A DNA stretch of 64,000 nt, taken from the NCBI RefSeq assembly GCF_042678385.1, contig NZ_JBHUDY010000001.1, positions 868,001-932,000 of the forward strand, read 5' to 3'. Under the pieces are notes generated by a model that was given only the letters and a program-made list of their open reading frames with translations, made no database searches and had not been told where the DNA came from. Below are positions 25,501-33,429 of the stretch, piece after piece. The stretch's first letter is position 1; each line of letters starts with the position of its first letter. The translations under genes were made by a program, and so were the position numbers. The DNA is from Sphingomonas_B tabacisoli. Its GTDB lineage: Bacteria; Pseudomonadota; Alphaproteobacteria; Sphingomonadales; Sphingomonadaceae.

Positions 25501-26554
25501 GCTTCTCGGCGTCCCGGACGCTCTGCTCGACGATGCGCAGCGCACCGGCGTTTCGGTCGCGCCGAAGCCCTGGACGTGCCTGCCGAACGGCGCCCCCGCG
25601 CGGCTAGTCGTGATCGGACTGGAGCTGGTCCTGCGCGACGCCAAAAGGCGGCGCGCCGCGCTCGCCTATCTGGAGCGGGCCGCGGATGCGCTGTCGCCAA
25701 ACGCCTCGAATTGCCTGGCGAGCCTGGTGGTCATTGCCGAGATGTCGCCGCTCGAGCGGATTCTCGACGCGTTCGGCACGCACGAGGAAACGGACGAGGT
25801 GCGCGACTCGATGCGCGAGGAATTGCGCTGGGCGCGGCTGTTCCAGGATTTCACGACTTTCTCCTTCGCGCCGATCGACAAATTGGGTCCGGGCGATCTC
25901 GGCCTTCCGCCGGAGTGCCGGCGATTGGCGGAGGAGCTCAGATGGCTGCCCGGGACCGTCATCGACGGCGTGATCGGCGACCATAGCTCCGCAAATCTAC
26001 AGCCCGAGCCGGCTGGATATTATCCTATCGACGCGAGCCTCTATCAGTCGCACTACCGGCCGCTGATCGCCGCATGGGCGCGGGCGATCGACCCGGTCAC
26101 GGAAGCGGCGGCGGTCGATTTCATGCGTTCCAACCTGATCGAATATTACGAGCAATGCTGGGCGGCCTCGTCGCTTCCGGAGCGCGTGGTGCTCGATGCG
26201 ATCGCGCGGGGCGGGTTCGTGAACATGCGCAAGGCGGTCGCGCTCCAGTCCCTTGTCCGGCGCGGCCTGATCATCCTCGACCCGGCTCCGCGCCTGATGA
26301 ACAAGAGCTTCGCCATTTTCATCCGGCAGACCGAGCGGCCGGACACGCTGGCTGCCTGGCGGGCGCGGCAACCGAAGAGTGCCTGGTCGAGCATCAAGCT
26401 TCCCATGGCGATCGCGTTGCCGGCGCTGGTCTTGATGCTCGGCCTCGCCTCGGCTCAATCGGGCCAGGAGCTGACGGCGCTTATCTCGCTGATGGCGGCC
26501 GGCGCGCCCGCGCTCATTGGAAGCGTGCTGCGAACGACCAGGGCGAGCGCCTAG
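22523..26554 (+). CDS. Large multi-pass membrane protein, Cache-like sensor and degenerate NTPase
   Basis: About 1343 residues, no family recognised. A membrane helix at residues 24-45 is followed by a periplasmic segment of about 250 residues. Two helices (about 301-325 and 336-360) come next, then a second periplasmic segment containing DISARPYFRAL (from 441), a phrase typical of dCache sensor domains. Further helices lie near 640-660, 682-716, 758-775 and 905-927. The cytoplasmic part (about 930-1290) resembles a STAND/AAA ATPase that has lost its P-loop: SMLVAPQRAVRAAV at the Walker A place, LVVIGLELVL at the Walker B place, then a winged-helix-like stretch ending RLMNKSFAIFIRQ. Two hydrophobic helices close the protein. 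The start is 22523 or 22535. It converges on the M64 operon with a four-base overlap. Confidence 0.7.
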   Translation: MGCAMVSAVRPSEQSRSTPLGKLGWIVGVLIGAILLAFAAAYLINSQALVGSIHQRNAASLEIIARNLERWPRTAREIARARQPGDMGITVSHPDFGAIKIASVADCAATSPPGAPMQDGLFQQGQLAGQGTLYHVVVRVENARQPCYAAEASLQKLVGLDRSGAEFLNLLIVAPDQSVLEQFGTGRLPVAKLPPMTIVSGFARTLVQSALTDKPVSGDAPAVTLDSAPGAARVQIADAEYFAYVRPFRVADASGRPCPGTKPLDAAKPQAPPTSLGGCQLYAIGLMPASTLRDNWLRPPPLALMGFGLAVLIAIALIPVLRLLLIGGTESLSSAEVLAILFGMYAAAALATLAVLFVGEAMYERHSAGHEAARLAADIAVSTGQDVKAFRAAAERCRGGEPQAARSNGPLPELFESGHFDAGGRNPERGCGLIDLPPATDISARPYFRALVQRAMTEPGATAVLTEVRAQTDGVKKTALIEREAAGPTDACNMDASASPASGSPPPARRCYFLASTFLPSLVAPVLPPFHRFLVVDTSDERLPVIFHQESGRAMIENFADQIRAPNEIVQALRKGQARANGSAVGAPANPPTIMFPRRYDGRVASFAAAAIPDSPWAVLVYFPVDDADRIAAGTASRALGLWAGVNIAAMPLALWLLLGRRGRWKRIWPCAVLEETYRKNTPILIAAAVLIGAWSLLVGILAPVVAVAAAVLICGWQFRKLGRHVAEGLEPSADSAADADPKRLRLTLETERAYRRYALAMLACIAAAPMTAFWSDSRQLSAHLTDLRRADAAAMGVLGRARSISALQDVVRSAAPGSMPAPIRDAFAPWPDHPVPAAETAIRPDWTVAGFAREMQTQLATEPVMICRSPPAADWYCASPDDKQPIAARTGVRPRSAWLHDPYSWGAIAILALLLAGMIYAVVYQALWALTGFGIPLDAVTWPTLLLGRVSQARDGNRLKLARKSMLVAPQRAVRAAVCDGSVAIIVDLASELLGVPDALLDDAQRTGVSVAPKPWTCLPNGAPARLVVIGLELVLRDAKRRRAALAYLERAADALSPNASNCLASLVVIAEMSPLERILDAFGTHEETDEVRDSMREELRWARLFQDFTTFSFAPIDKLGPGDLGLPPECRRLAEELRWLPGTVIDGVIGDHSSANLQPEPAGYYPIDASLYQSHYRPLIAAWARAIDPVTEAAAVDFMRSNLIEYYEQCWAASSLPERVVLDAIARGGFVNMRKAVALQSLVRRGLIILDPAPRLMNKSFAIFIRQTERPDTLAAWRARQPKSAWSSIKLPMAIALPALVLMLGLASAQSGQELTALISLMAAGAPALIGSVLRTTRASA

Positions 26555-26802
26555 TTTACGATCGCGTAGCGGCCTTCGAAGTCGACCGGGGTCGGCGTCA
26601 GGTTGCGCACGGTCAGCCAGTAAGTCACGCCAGATGTGGCGCGCTCGCTTGCGACCGACCATTCGATCTCTGGAGCGCCGGTGCGCACCGTGACCGGCAC
26701 GAATGTCCAGATCACGTGCCAGTCGGGATTCCAGCTATGGGTGAACCATTGGGCGGTCTGATTCCCCTGAAGGGTGCCGGTGAACTGGACGCCGACTTGC
26801 AT
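26551..26802 (-). CDS. Free-standing copy of the M64 peptidase C-terminal domain
   Basis: An 83-residue protein. Its sequence GVQFTGTLQGNQTAQWFTHS, with WNPDWHVIWTFVP and TYWLTVRNLT, aligns along its whole length with the last 85 residues of the adjacent peptidase (GVQFSDTLAAAETRRWFTHS, TYWLDITNRS). It looks like an Ig-like or jelly-roll beta domain with many tryptophans. GAGGAGG stands five bases before the ATG, and the peptidase gene ends ten bases upstream. It may act as a binding module, inhibitor or partner; the function is unknown. Confidence 0.75.
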   Translation of the reverse strand: MQVGVQFTGTLQGNQTAQWFTHSWNPDWHVIWTFVPVTVRTGAPEIEWSVASERATSGVTYWLTVRNLTPTPVDFEGRYAIVN

Positions 26803-26812
26803 TCCGACCTCC

Positions 26813-27940
26813 TCAATCCCGCGACAGGATTTCGTAGCGCGCGTCGAACTCCACGGCGGCCGCGCTTCGGTTGGTGATGTCGAGCCAATAGGTCACGAGT
26901 TCGCGTGACGCGCGTTCGGTCCGGACGCGCAGCTCCAAGGTAGGCCCGCTCAAGCCCGGATTGCGTGGGATCGCGGTCCAGCAGACCTGCCAGCACGCCG
27001 GCCAGCTGTGCGTGAACCAGCGCCGGGTCTCCGCGGCCGCCAAGGTATCGCTGAACTGGACGCCGACGCTGGGCGCGACCTGCTGCGGCATGAAAGGCTT
27101 GAGCACGTTGCGGATCGCCCGGCGGCAGACCGAGCAGAACGGCGTGCCGAGCGTGCGCATGTAGCAATCGTGCTCGGCCCGATAGGCGCCGCAACGGCTG
27201 CGGTCGCAGCCTTCGAACAGGCCGACGGTTCCGGCTGCGACCGGGCTGGGGCGATTGTCGGAGTTGGCGCAATTCGGGTTCGACATGGTCGGCAGCGGCG
27301 TCGCGGGCAGGATCAGATCGCGCCACTTGGTCGTCGCGCGATTGGTGTCGGTGGTGGCGTTCGGCGCGGTCGGCTCGCCGCCGGTGCTGTTGTCGCGCGC
27401 GTCGGTATATTCGTCGGTAAGGTGAAAAGCCGAATGGCCAAGCTCGTGGATCCCGATCTGCGAGGCGCTCGCATGCGTTGAAAACCAGGCGACGCCGCCA
27501 CCGGCGCCTCCATAACGGCTGCTGTTCACGATGCCGATCGTGGCGCGCACTTGCGGCACGGCAGCTTGCGCCGTCGCCAGCGCGAGCGCCTGGTTGCCGG
27601 CGAGCAGGCGCCCGAGCCCGGCCGTGCAATAGGTCGCATCGAAATAGGTGCGCGCGGACAGACCGGAGCCGTTGTCGCCATCGGCGCAGGGATTGGGATC
27701 GTCTGCGCCGCTTTCGTCGGAGGCGACGTCCACGCAGTAGATGTTGATCGCGCACCACAGTTCGTTGAACGGCGGGGTTGCGAACAACTGGTCGATGAAG
27801 CGCGCGCAGGCGGCGCGGAACTGCGGCATCTCCGGCTCGCGAAAGCCTTCCGCCAGGATGACGAGGTTCCAGCGCCGCGCCGGGTCGCCGTGATCGACGA
27901 GCTTTTCCGTGCGCAGGACACGGCCGTCGGCGGCGCTCAT
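26813..27940 (-). CDS. Peptidase M64-family zinc metallopeptidase
   Basis: 375 residues. RWNLVILAEGF starts the IgA-peptidase M64 fold and IGIHELGHSAFHLTDEY (zinc ligands H165 and H169, then D176) is the family zinc signature; the catalytic glutamate is E166. FCSVCRRAIRNVLKPF lies near residue 280. A C-terminal domain of about 85 residues is duplicated as the separate protein at 26551-26802. There is no signal peptide, unlike classical IgA peptidases, so the enzyme may act in the cytoplasm or leave by a non-Sec route. It carries many cysteines. ATG overlaps the preceding stop. Confidence 0.85.
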   Translation of the reverse strand: MSAADGRVLRTEKLVDHGDPARRWNLVILAEGFREPEMPQFRAACARFIDQLFATPPFNELWCAINIYCVDVASDESGADDPNPCADGDNGSGLSARTYFDATYCTAGLGRLLAGNQALALATAQAAVPQVRATIGIVNSSRYGGAGGGVAWFSTHASASQIGIHELGHSAFHLTDEYTDARDNSTGGEPTAPNATTDTNRATTKWRDLILPATPLPTMSNPNCANSDNRPSPVAAGTVGLFEGCDRSRCGAYRAEHDCYMRTLGTPFCSVCRRAIRNVLKPFMPQQVAPSVGVQFSDTLAAAETRRWFTHSWPACWQVCWTAIPRNPGLSGPTLELRVRTERASRELVTYWLDITNRSAAAVEFDARYEILSRD

Positions 27941-28410
27941 TTCCGGCTCTTTCTGCGTGGACTCGGTGGCGGCTCGTCGGCCTCCGGCCGAAGCCGCACC
28001 CGCGCGATTTCGGTCGAGCCGGGCGCGAGCGTCGCGTCACCCAGCATCGACTGCGGCGCATCAAGCACAAGGTCCGAAGCCTCCTCCAGGTCTGGCACGA
28101 TCACCTGGAAAGCATCTTCCTTCTGCGGATCGACCACATAGCGCATCGGTTGCGCGGGATCGGCGGAAAAGACTTCGCGCTCCGGCTCGACCGGGCTGTT
28201 GATCCGGCTGCTGAAGACAGTGGCGTCATCGTCGGTTCGCAGCTCCACGCGAAAGCTCTCCGGATCGCGTTGCGGGTCCGGGGCGGGCGGGATCATCTCG
28301 ACGCGCTCGCTCGATATCAGCTCAACGGTGCTGCCTCTGGTGCGGAACGTGAGGCGCCGCGCATAGCCCGGCGAGTCCGGCGGTGCGGGGGAGGGAGAAG
28401 GCGCGGCCAT
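27937..28410 (-). CDS. Unknown protein in the M64 operon
   Basis: 157 residues, no family recognised. It is Pro- and acid-rich with short beta-type stretches (RLTFRTRGSTVELISSERVE, FRVELRTDDDATVFSSRINS), and ends with a basic tail PPPSPRRKSRK. No signal peptide or membrane helix is seen. Three bases separate it from the gene before it and its stop overlaps the M64 start, so it is co-transcribed and probably works with these proteins. Confidence 0.7.
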   Translation of the reverse strand: MAAPSPSPAPPDSPGYARRLTFRTRGSTVELISSERVEMIPPAPDPQRDPESFRVELRTDDDATVFSSRINSPVEPEREVFSADPAQPMRYVVDPQKEDAFQVIVPDLEEASDLVLDAPQSMLGDATLAPGSTEIARVRLRPEADEPPPSPRRKSRK

Positions 28411-28413
28411 AGC

Positions 28414-29385
28414 CTATACGCTCCCGGCGAAGGTTGCGCCGTTCCAGCGATAGTCGAGAATGGTCGCAAGACTGGATCGGGCAATGTCCTCGGACGGATA
28501 GAGGAGCAGCAATTCGTCGCCGAGCCGCGATCGGCCCGCGACGAGGCCGGATATGTTGGTCCAGCGCTGCCATCCCCCTTGATCCGTCAAAGATGTGGGA
28601 GCGGGCAGGGGATCCTGGTGCCAGCCGGCCGCCTCGAGATGGGGCGCGACCGGGATATAGAGCCCGGTGACGGCCTGTTGGCTGCAGCCCGTGTCGGTGC
28701 AGGCCCAGAGATTCCAGGACGCGGACGCGATCGTGCCGGCGCCGGGCGCTGCGGAGTTGACCTGCCGGGCAAGCACTTGCGGCGCACCTGCACCGGAAGC
28801 GCCGAGCGCAATCGGATCGTTGGCCGGATCGGCGAGCGCCGTGGCGGGAACGATTTCCAGCACCCGCCCGGTGACGGCGAGCAGGTCGTCCGGCGGTTGA
28901 ACGCCGGGGCCCGCCGTGGGCAGGGCCCGCGCCGGGCTCAGCAGCGGCAGCGTGCCGCCCAGGTTGCGGATCGCCGCCAGCGCCTCGTCCAGCGCGGGCG
29001 CGAAATCCGACCGGATCGTGTAGCTGACGGGGGTCGCGGCCTGCGCCGGCCCGGCCGGGCGGTCGTTGCGGCGCGTAACGAAGGTGATCGCGGTATGAGG
29101 CTGTCCGAAGCCGGCCGCCACGTTCGGCCCCGCGACGCCAAGCGTCGAGGACAGCACTTGCAGCCGCAGCTCCGGCAGGTCCTGCAGCAGATTCAGATAG
29201 CCGCCGACTTCGGTGATGTTGAGGGGTGGCGGCACCCGCGACGGGAATAGGCTGCCGGCGAGCGCGAGGCGGCGCAGAATGATCTGCTGCGCTTCCTGCA
29301 TTTCGGGCGAAATCGACGTTTCGAGGATTTTGGTGAGGGCGTCCAGCGCACGGTCTTCAACGCTGGAGGCGGTCGCTTCGGCCAT
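28414..29385 (-). CDS. Unknown protein with TEVxGYLN motif
   Basis: 323 residues, no family recognised. The N-terminus is helical (EDRALDALTKILETSISPEM). LNITEVGGYLNLLQDLPELR resembles the stretch FTEVIGYLNNTAKLDITLSP in the giant protein encoded just upstream, so the two share a small domain. The C-terminal half is beta-rich with tryptophans. The ATG has AGGAGG at ideal spacing. No signal peptide or membrane helix is visible. Confidence 0.72.
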   Translation of the reverse strand: MAEATASSVEDRALDALTKILETSISPEMQEAQQIILRRLALAGSLFPSRVPPPLNITEVGGYLNLLQDLPELRLQVLSSTLGVAGPNVAAGFGQPHTAITFVTRRNDRPAGPAQAATPVSYTIRSDFAPALDEALAAIRNLGGTLPLLSPARALPTAGPGVQPPDDLLAVTGRVLEIVPATALADPANDPIALGASGAGAPQVLARQVNSAAPGAGTIASASWNLWACTDTGCSQQAVTGLYIPVAPHLEAAGWHQDPLPAPTSLTDQGGWQRWTNISGLVAGRSRLGDELLLLYPSEDIARSSLATILDYRWNGATFAGSV

Positions 29386-29418
29386 CTGTGCCTCCTGTGT
29401 CTCGCGTGGATCGTGCGT

Positions 29419-32400
29419 TCAGCCTGTGGGCCCCGGGCCGGCATCGGTCGCGGTGCCGCCGCCGGGAGCGGGCGTGCCACCTCCGCCGCCACCGCCGCTG
29501 GAGCCACCACCACCGCCGCCGGATGATCCGCCGCCGGAGCCAGTGCTTCCCGTCCCGGCGCCGCCCGAGCCGCCGCTGCTGCCGGTAGAGCCGGCGCCGC
29601 CCGTCCCCGAGGCGCCCGATCCCGAGCTTGTTCCGCCAGAGCCCGAGCCGGCTCCGCTGCCGCCGGAACCCGAGCCGCTTCCGCCGGAGCCGGATCCGGA
29701 CCCAGTGTCGCCGCTGCCCTTGTTCTTCGCTTCGATCGCCTTGGGCACCTGCTCCATCGCGGCCTTGGCGAGGCCGGACGCTTCGCTGATCGTCTTGTTG
29801 AGGCTTTCAGCCGTCGTCTCGGTCTGCACCTTCGCCTGGGCGGCCAGCTCGGCAAGGCCCGTCAGGTTCTGCGGCAGGTTGCTTTGCGGCAGCTTGTCGA
29901 TGAGCGCCTTGGCCAGATCGGCGGGACTGAGGGCGGTCGGCCCTTGATTGATCGTCACCATCGGCCCTGCGGTCAGGCCGGAGGGCGCCTGCGCGCCGGC
30001 GGGGCCGACGAGCTGGTTGCCGCCGCTGAACAACTGTGCGAGCTGGGACGGATCGCTGGCCGTGTCGCCGGGCGAATCCTGCCAGTTCCAGAATCGGGTG
30101 AGGTCGATCTTCTCGCAAGCGTTGCAGTCGCCCAGGATCGCCTCGCCGAGCACGCCGCGCGCCGGGAGCGTGATCGAGGATTGCGACGGCGTGAAGGACT
30201 GACGGTGGAAGCGCAGCAGCGCTTCCTGCAGGTCGCGCGTCGAAAAGCGAGTCTTCTGCTCCGCCTGGATCGGGATGAAGAACGGCATGATCGCGCAATT
30301 GCCGAAATAGCCGAGCACTTCGTTGGCGATGCAGTTGAGCAGCGGCACTTCGTCGGTCGGGTCGTTGACCCCGCCTTCCGGCACACCGATCGTGAAGCGT
30401 TCGAGCAGGATGGCCCGCTCTTCGGGCGTCAGCGACTGCCAGACCGCCTTGGAATAGGGCACCGTGTTCTGGACGACGTGCTGCAGCGCCGCCTCGATCT
30501 TCAGCAGGTCGGCGAAGCGGAGTTCCGGCGGCACCCGCTTAGCGGCGACCGGCAGCACGCCGCTCATCACCTCGGTGCCGCCGGGGCCGTTGTAGAATTC
30601 GATCACGTCGATCCCACCGATCCGTGCAGTCGGATCGGTGACGACGGGGCCGCCCAGCTCCCGCTCCAGATCGGCGGGGGAGAGCGTTATGTCCAGCTTG
30701 GCCGTGTTGTTCAGATAGCCGATGACTTCCGTAAAGGAGAGAGAGGACGGCAGCGCCAGCCGGTAGGAGAAAGTGCGGAAGGCCCGGCTGAACTCCAGAC
30801 GCGCAAGGTCGCTGCGAGCGACATGGTCGGGAAGCGCGAGCGCCGCCGTGCGCGGCTCGAACTGCCCCTGGCGGCGGGTGCGCAGCCCTTGGATGAGCGC
30901 GGCCCTGGTCTCGTAAGTGGCCGGAACCGTCGCGCTGGACGCGTTCATCCGGACCGGACCGACGCGCGCGCCGCTGGTCGAGATCGCGGTGACGTAGATG
31001 TCCTCGAACGGCAGGAAGGTGCCGTTCACTTGGACGTCGATGATGTCCTGCGCCGCGCCGCTGGAACTCTGCACCGTCATCGACGGGTTGGCGGCGAAGC
31101 TTTTCAGCAAGCGCATGCCGTAGCTCAGGTCGGGACGAAAATAGAGGCGCGCCGCGATCACGTCATGGTAGCGCAGCAGCATCGCATAGCGCACCAGCAG
31201 TTCGTCGCGGGCGTAGTTGCGCGAGGCGAGAGTGCGCGGCTGGCCCCAGGGCAGGAACTGCACCACCTCCAGCGGCACGAAGCAGACGAGCTGGACGTCG
31301 TCGACCTTGGTGCTGACCGCGAAATGCCGCAGCACCTGCCAGTATTGCATCGTCAGCGCGTGGCAGTGGTTGTGATTGGTGATGACCTTCGACACCACTT
31401 CCTGCCGCTCGCTTGCCGAGGCGAGGCGGACGGCAGTGCGGCTGGCGTTGCGGCGCGCATAGGCGGCGCGGTTCAGGTTCGAATGGAAATCCTGTGTAGC
31501 GTTGGAGACATAGTCTCGGCTGGCGTTCTGCCAGCTCGACGTGCTGCCGGTCGTGGTCGAATCCGAATAGCCGCCGGCAATGCCGAGGCCCGCGACGATG
31601 CCGCTGAAGAAGCCGCCGACACCCAGTCCGCCGCCGATCGATCCGGCTTCCGTGCTCGTGCGTATCTTGCTGCCGCCGCTCGCGGATTCATCGAACGCGC
31701 TGTTGAAGACGGCCGAGGTCGAGGAATCGGCCTGTTCGTTATAGCGCTGCAGCTCCTCCGCCGAGAGCGCTTCGGTCTCGCGAACGCTCAGCGTCTCGCG
31801 TGTCTCGCTGACCGCGATCCGCTGTTGCTCGCCGGGCGCCAGCGGCAGCGAATAGACCAGATCCCCCAGCGACATACCGCTGGGTATCCAGACCTGGTGC
31901 ATCCGCACGGTGTAGCCGATGCCGAGGCTCGACGCTTTCGGCACCAGCGTCGGAAAGCGCTCGATCGCGTCGCGGAAATCGGTGACGTCGATCGGCGATT
32001 CGATCGGCACGCGCTCCACCAGCTCCCATTGGCCAAGCTGCGCCATCGCGTTGGCGACATCCTGCGCCGGGATATACTTCATCGTGCCCGGAGCGGTCGC
32101 CGCGACCGTGACGAACCGGCCGTCTTCGCGGCGGAAGCGATTGCCGATCCGCTTGCCGCTCAGATTGGGTGCGATCAGCCGCACGAGCAGCGAGAAGCCG
32201 AACCGGTCGATCACGCCGGTGTTGGAGCGGAACGATCGCGCGCAATCGCCTTCGCCCAGCGTCATCTGCGGCGGCGGCGTGGCGAACGTCTCCGGGTTTT
32301 GAACGACATCGTCCTCGCTTTTGGGGATCGCGATGTCCTTCAACTGCTCGATAATGCTTTTGGGCAGCGGGCTGACCGGCGCGTCGAGGGGCACGACCCC

Positions 32401-32961
32401 CAGGCTGCCGTTGCTGGCGATCAGATCGGTGCGCTTGATCGCCGTCTCGATCTGGCGGTTGCCGCCTGTGACCAACAGCCTCAGCCCGGCCTCGGGAACC
32501 GGGCGTGGCGGCAGCGCGAGACGAAAGCCGCCGCGATCGTCGGTGCGCACCTCTGCCTGCGGCCAGGGCCGCGTTTCGCCGTCCACCGGTGGCGGCTCCA
32601 GCGAGCGGACGGAGACGTTGACGGCGGGCGAGGCGTCGGGGTTGAGCAGCCGCCCGTCGAGAAACGGTGGCAGGATTTCCGGCACTTTGGGGAAGAAGTC
32701 GGTCAGGTCGCGGCCGACCCGCTTCAGCGTGCCATAGACTTCGCCGATCGATTTCAGCCGATCATGCAGCGCGGTCTCGATCGCATCGCGCCGCAGCTCG
32801 AACTTCACGCCCGCGGCCTCGAGATCGATGAGCGGCAGAGCGGGGATTTCGCGCACCGCTTCCGCTTCGTGGCCGGAAACGGCGGCATTCGAGCGCGCAT
32901 CGGCTGCGCGCAGGAAATCCGGCATGCCGTTTACGCGCAGTCCGTCGGTTTCGTCAGGCAC
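29419..32961 (-). CDS. Giant Gly/Ser-tailed protein of unknown function
   Basis: About 1180 residues. I prefer GTG 32961 because GGGAGG lies eight bases upstream; TTG 32976 is in frame too. After about 100 helical residues comes a stretch that looks like a carboxypeptidase-regulatory beta domain (AEVRTDDRGGFRLALPPRPV). The middle includes SLGDLVYSLPLAPGEQQRIA and a glutamate-rich helix, then a Gly-rich hydrophobic segment (GGFFSGIVAGLGIAGGYSDS) near residue 460. The TEVxGYLN motif (shared with the gene downstream) is near 750. The last 100 residues are almost only Gly, Ser and Thr. No signal peptide is seen. It heads the M64 operon. It could be a structural or adhesive scaffold. Confidence 0.75.
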   Translation of the reverse strand: MPDETDGLRVNGMPDFLRAADARSNAAVSGHEAEAVREIPALPLIDLEAAGVKFELRRDAIETALHDRLKSIGEVYGTLKRVGRDLTDFFPKVPEILPPFLDGRLLNPDASPAVNVSVRSLEPPPVDGETRPWPQAEVRTDDRGGFRLALPPRPVPEAGLRLLVTGGNRQIETAIKRTDLIASNGSLGVVPLDAPVSPLPKSIIEQLKDIAIPKSEDDVVQNPETFATPPPQMTLGEGDCARSFRSNTGVIDRFGFSLLVRLIAPNLSGKRIGNRFRREDGRFVTVAATAPGTMKYIPAQDVANAMAQLGQWELVERVPIESPIDVTDFRDAIERFPTLVPKASSLGIGYTVRMHQVWIPSGMSLGDLVYSLPLAPGEQQRIAVSETRETLSVRETEALSAEELQRYNEQADSSTSAVFNSAFDESASGGSKIRTSTEAGSIGGGLGVGGFFSGIVAGLGIAGGYSDSTTTGSTSSWQNASRDYVSNATQDFHSNLNRAAYARRNASRTAVRLASASERQEVVSKVITNHNHCHALTMQYWQVLRHFAVSTKVDDVQLVCFVPLEVVQFLPWGQPRTLASRNYARDELLVRYAMLLRYHDVIAARLYFRPDLSYGMRLLKSFAANPSMTVQSSSGAAQDIIDVQVNGTFLPFEDIYVTAISTSGARVGPVRMNASSATVPATYETRAALIQGLRTRRQGQFEPRTAALALPDHVARSDLARLEFSRAFRTFSYRLALPSSLSFTEVIGYLNNTAKLDITLSPADLERELGGPVVTDPTARIGGIDVIEFYNGPGGTEVMSGVLPVAAKRVPPELRFADLLKIEAALQHVVQNTVPYSKAVWQSLTPEERAILLERFTIGVPEGGVNDPTDEVPLLNCIANEVLGYFGNCAIMPFFIPIQAEQKTRFSTRDLQEALLRFHRQSFTPSQSSITLPARGVLGEAILGDCNACEKIDLTRFWNWQDSPGDTASDPSQLAQLFSGGNQLVGPAGAQAPSGLTAGPMVTINQGPTALSPADLAKALIDKLPQSNLPQNLTGLAELAAQAKVQTETTAESLNKTISEASGLAKAAMEQVPKAIEAKNKGSGDTGSGSGSGGSGSGSGGSGAGSGSGGTSSGSGASGTGGAGSTGSSGGSGGAGTGSTGSGGGSSGGGGGGSSGGGGGGGTPAPGGGTATDAGPGPTG

Positions 32962-33210
32962 GGGCGTACCTCCCAAGCATAATCGACTAAACTTTATGCG
33001 AGGAGCCGATTTCGTGGATATTCGCTTCGGCGCGCCAGAATAGGTCGCGCAAAATCCTCACCCGGTCAGATGAGAGACAGCATCCAGCGATTTCTTTTCG
33101 GCTTCTTGTCTAATCCGGCGCCGATTTCAGGCGGAGGATTGCGGCCCTGGTCTTCAATTGTCGGTAACGTTCTTGAAAACGACTTAGCCCAGAGATTCGG
33201 GACTATAACC
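32962..33210. other. Intergenic region between two minus-strand operons
   Basis: It is less GC-rich than its surroundings and must contain the promoter of the giant gene and the end of the P450 operon. I see no clear -35/-10 pair and no strong terminator stem. Confidence 0.4.
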
Positions 33211-33429
33211 TTAATCAGTCCTTGTCGCAATATGGGACGGATTCGGATGGTCTCTGCGCCGCGCCGGGACCACGATCACCTTGCGACGCTCATGCCACAA
33301 CTCCCGGTCCGTGCTGTCGTCGTAATGCTGGATGACGACGATGGCCTGGCCGTCGTCCTCGGCCTCGAACTCGGCCTGCTGGACGATATGGCTCGCCGCA
33401 TCGAGGCAATAGAGGCGGTAGGAGGCCAT
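33211..33429 (-). CDS. Small hypothetical protein (72 aa)
   Basis: The protein begins MASYRLYCLDAASHIVQQAE and continues FEAEDDGQAIVVIQHYDDST, with a basic C-terminal tail. The pattern (short beta strand YRLYCLD, then an acidic helix) is a familiar type of small protein in sphingomonads, whose function is unknown. Its ATG overlaps the stop of the P450 gene (ATGA), so translation is coupled. Confidence 0.65.
   Translation of the reverse strand: MASYRLYCLDAASHIVQQAEFEAEDDGQAIVVIQHYDDSTDRELWHERRKVIVVPARRRDHPNPSHIATRTD

Noticed and set aside
29440..29720. CRISPR-like or satellite array
   Set aside because: The GC-rich repetition has no spacer-repeat layout; it is the codon repetition of a Gly/Ser tail in a long coding frame.
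29884..32982. Plus-strand open frame of 1032 codons opposite the giant protein
   Set aside because: Its product is Arg/His/Asp-rich without any domain; the minus-strand frame has ordered domains, a ribosome site, and operon partners.
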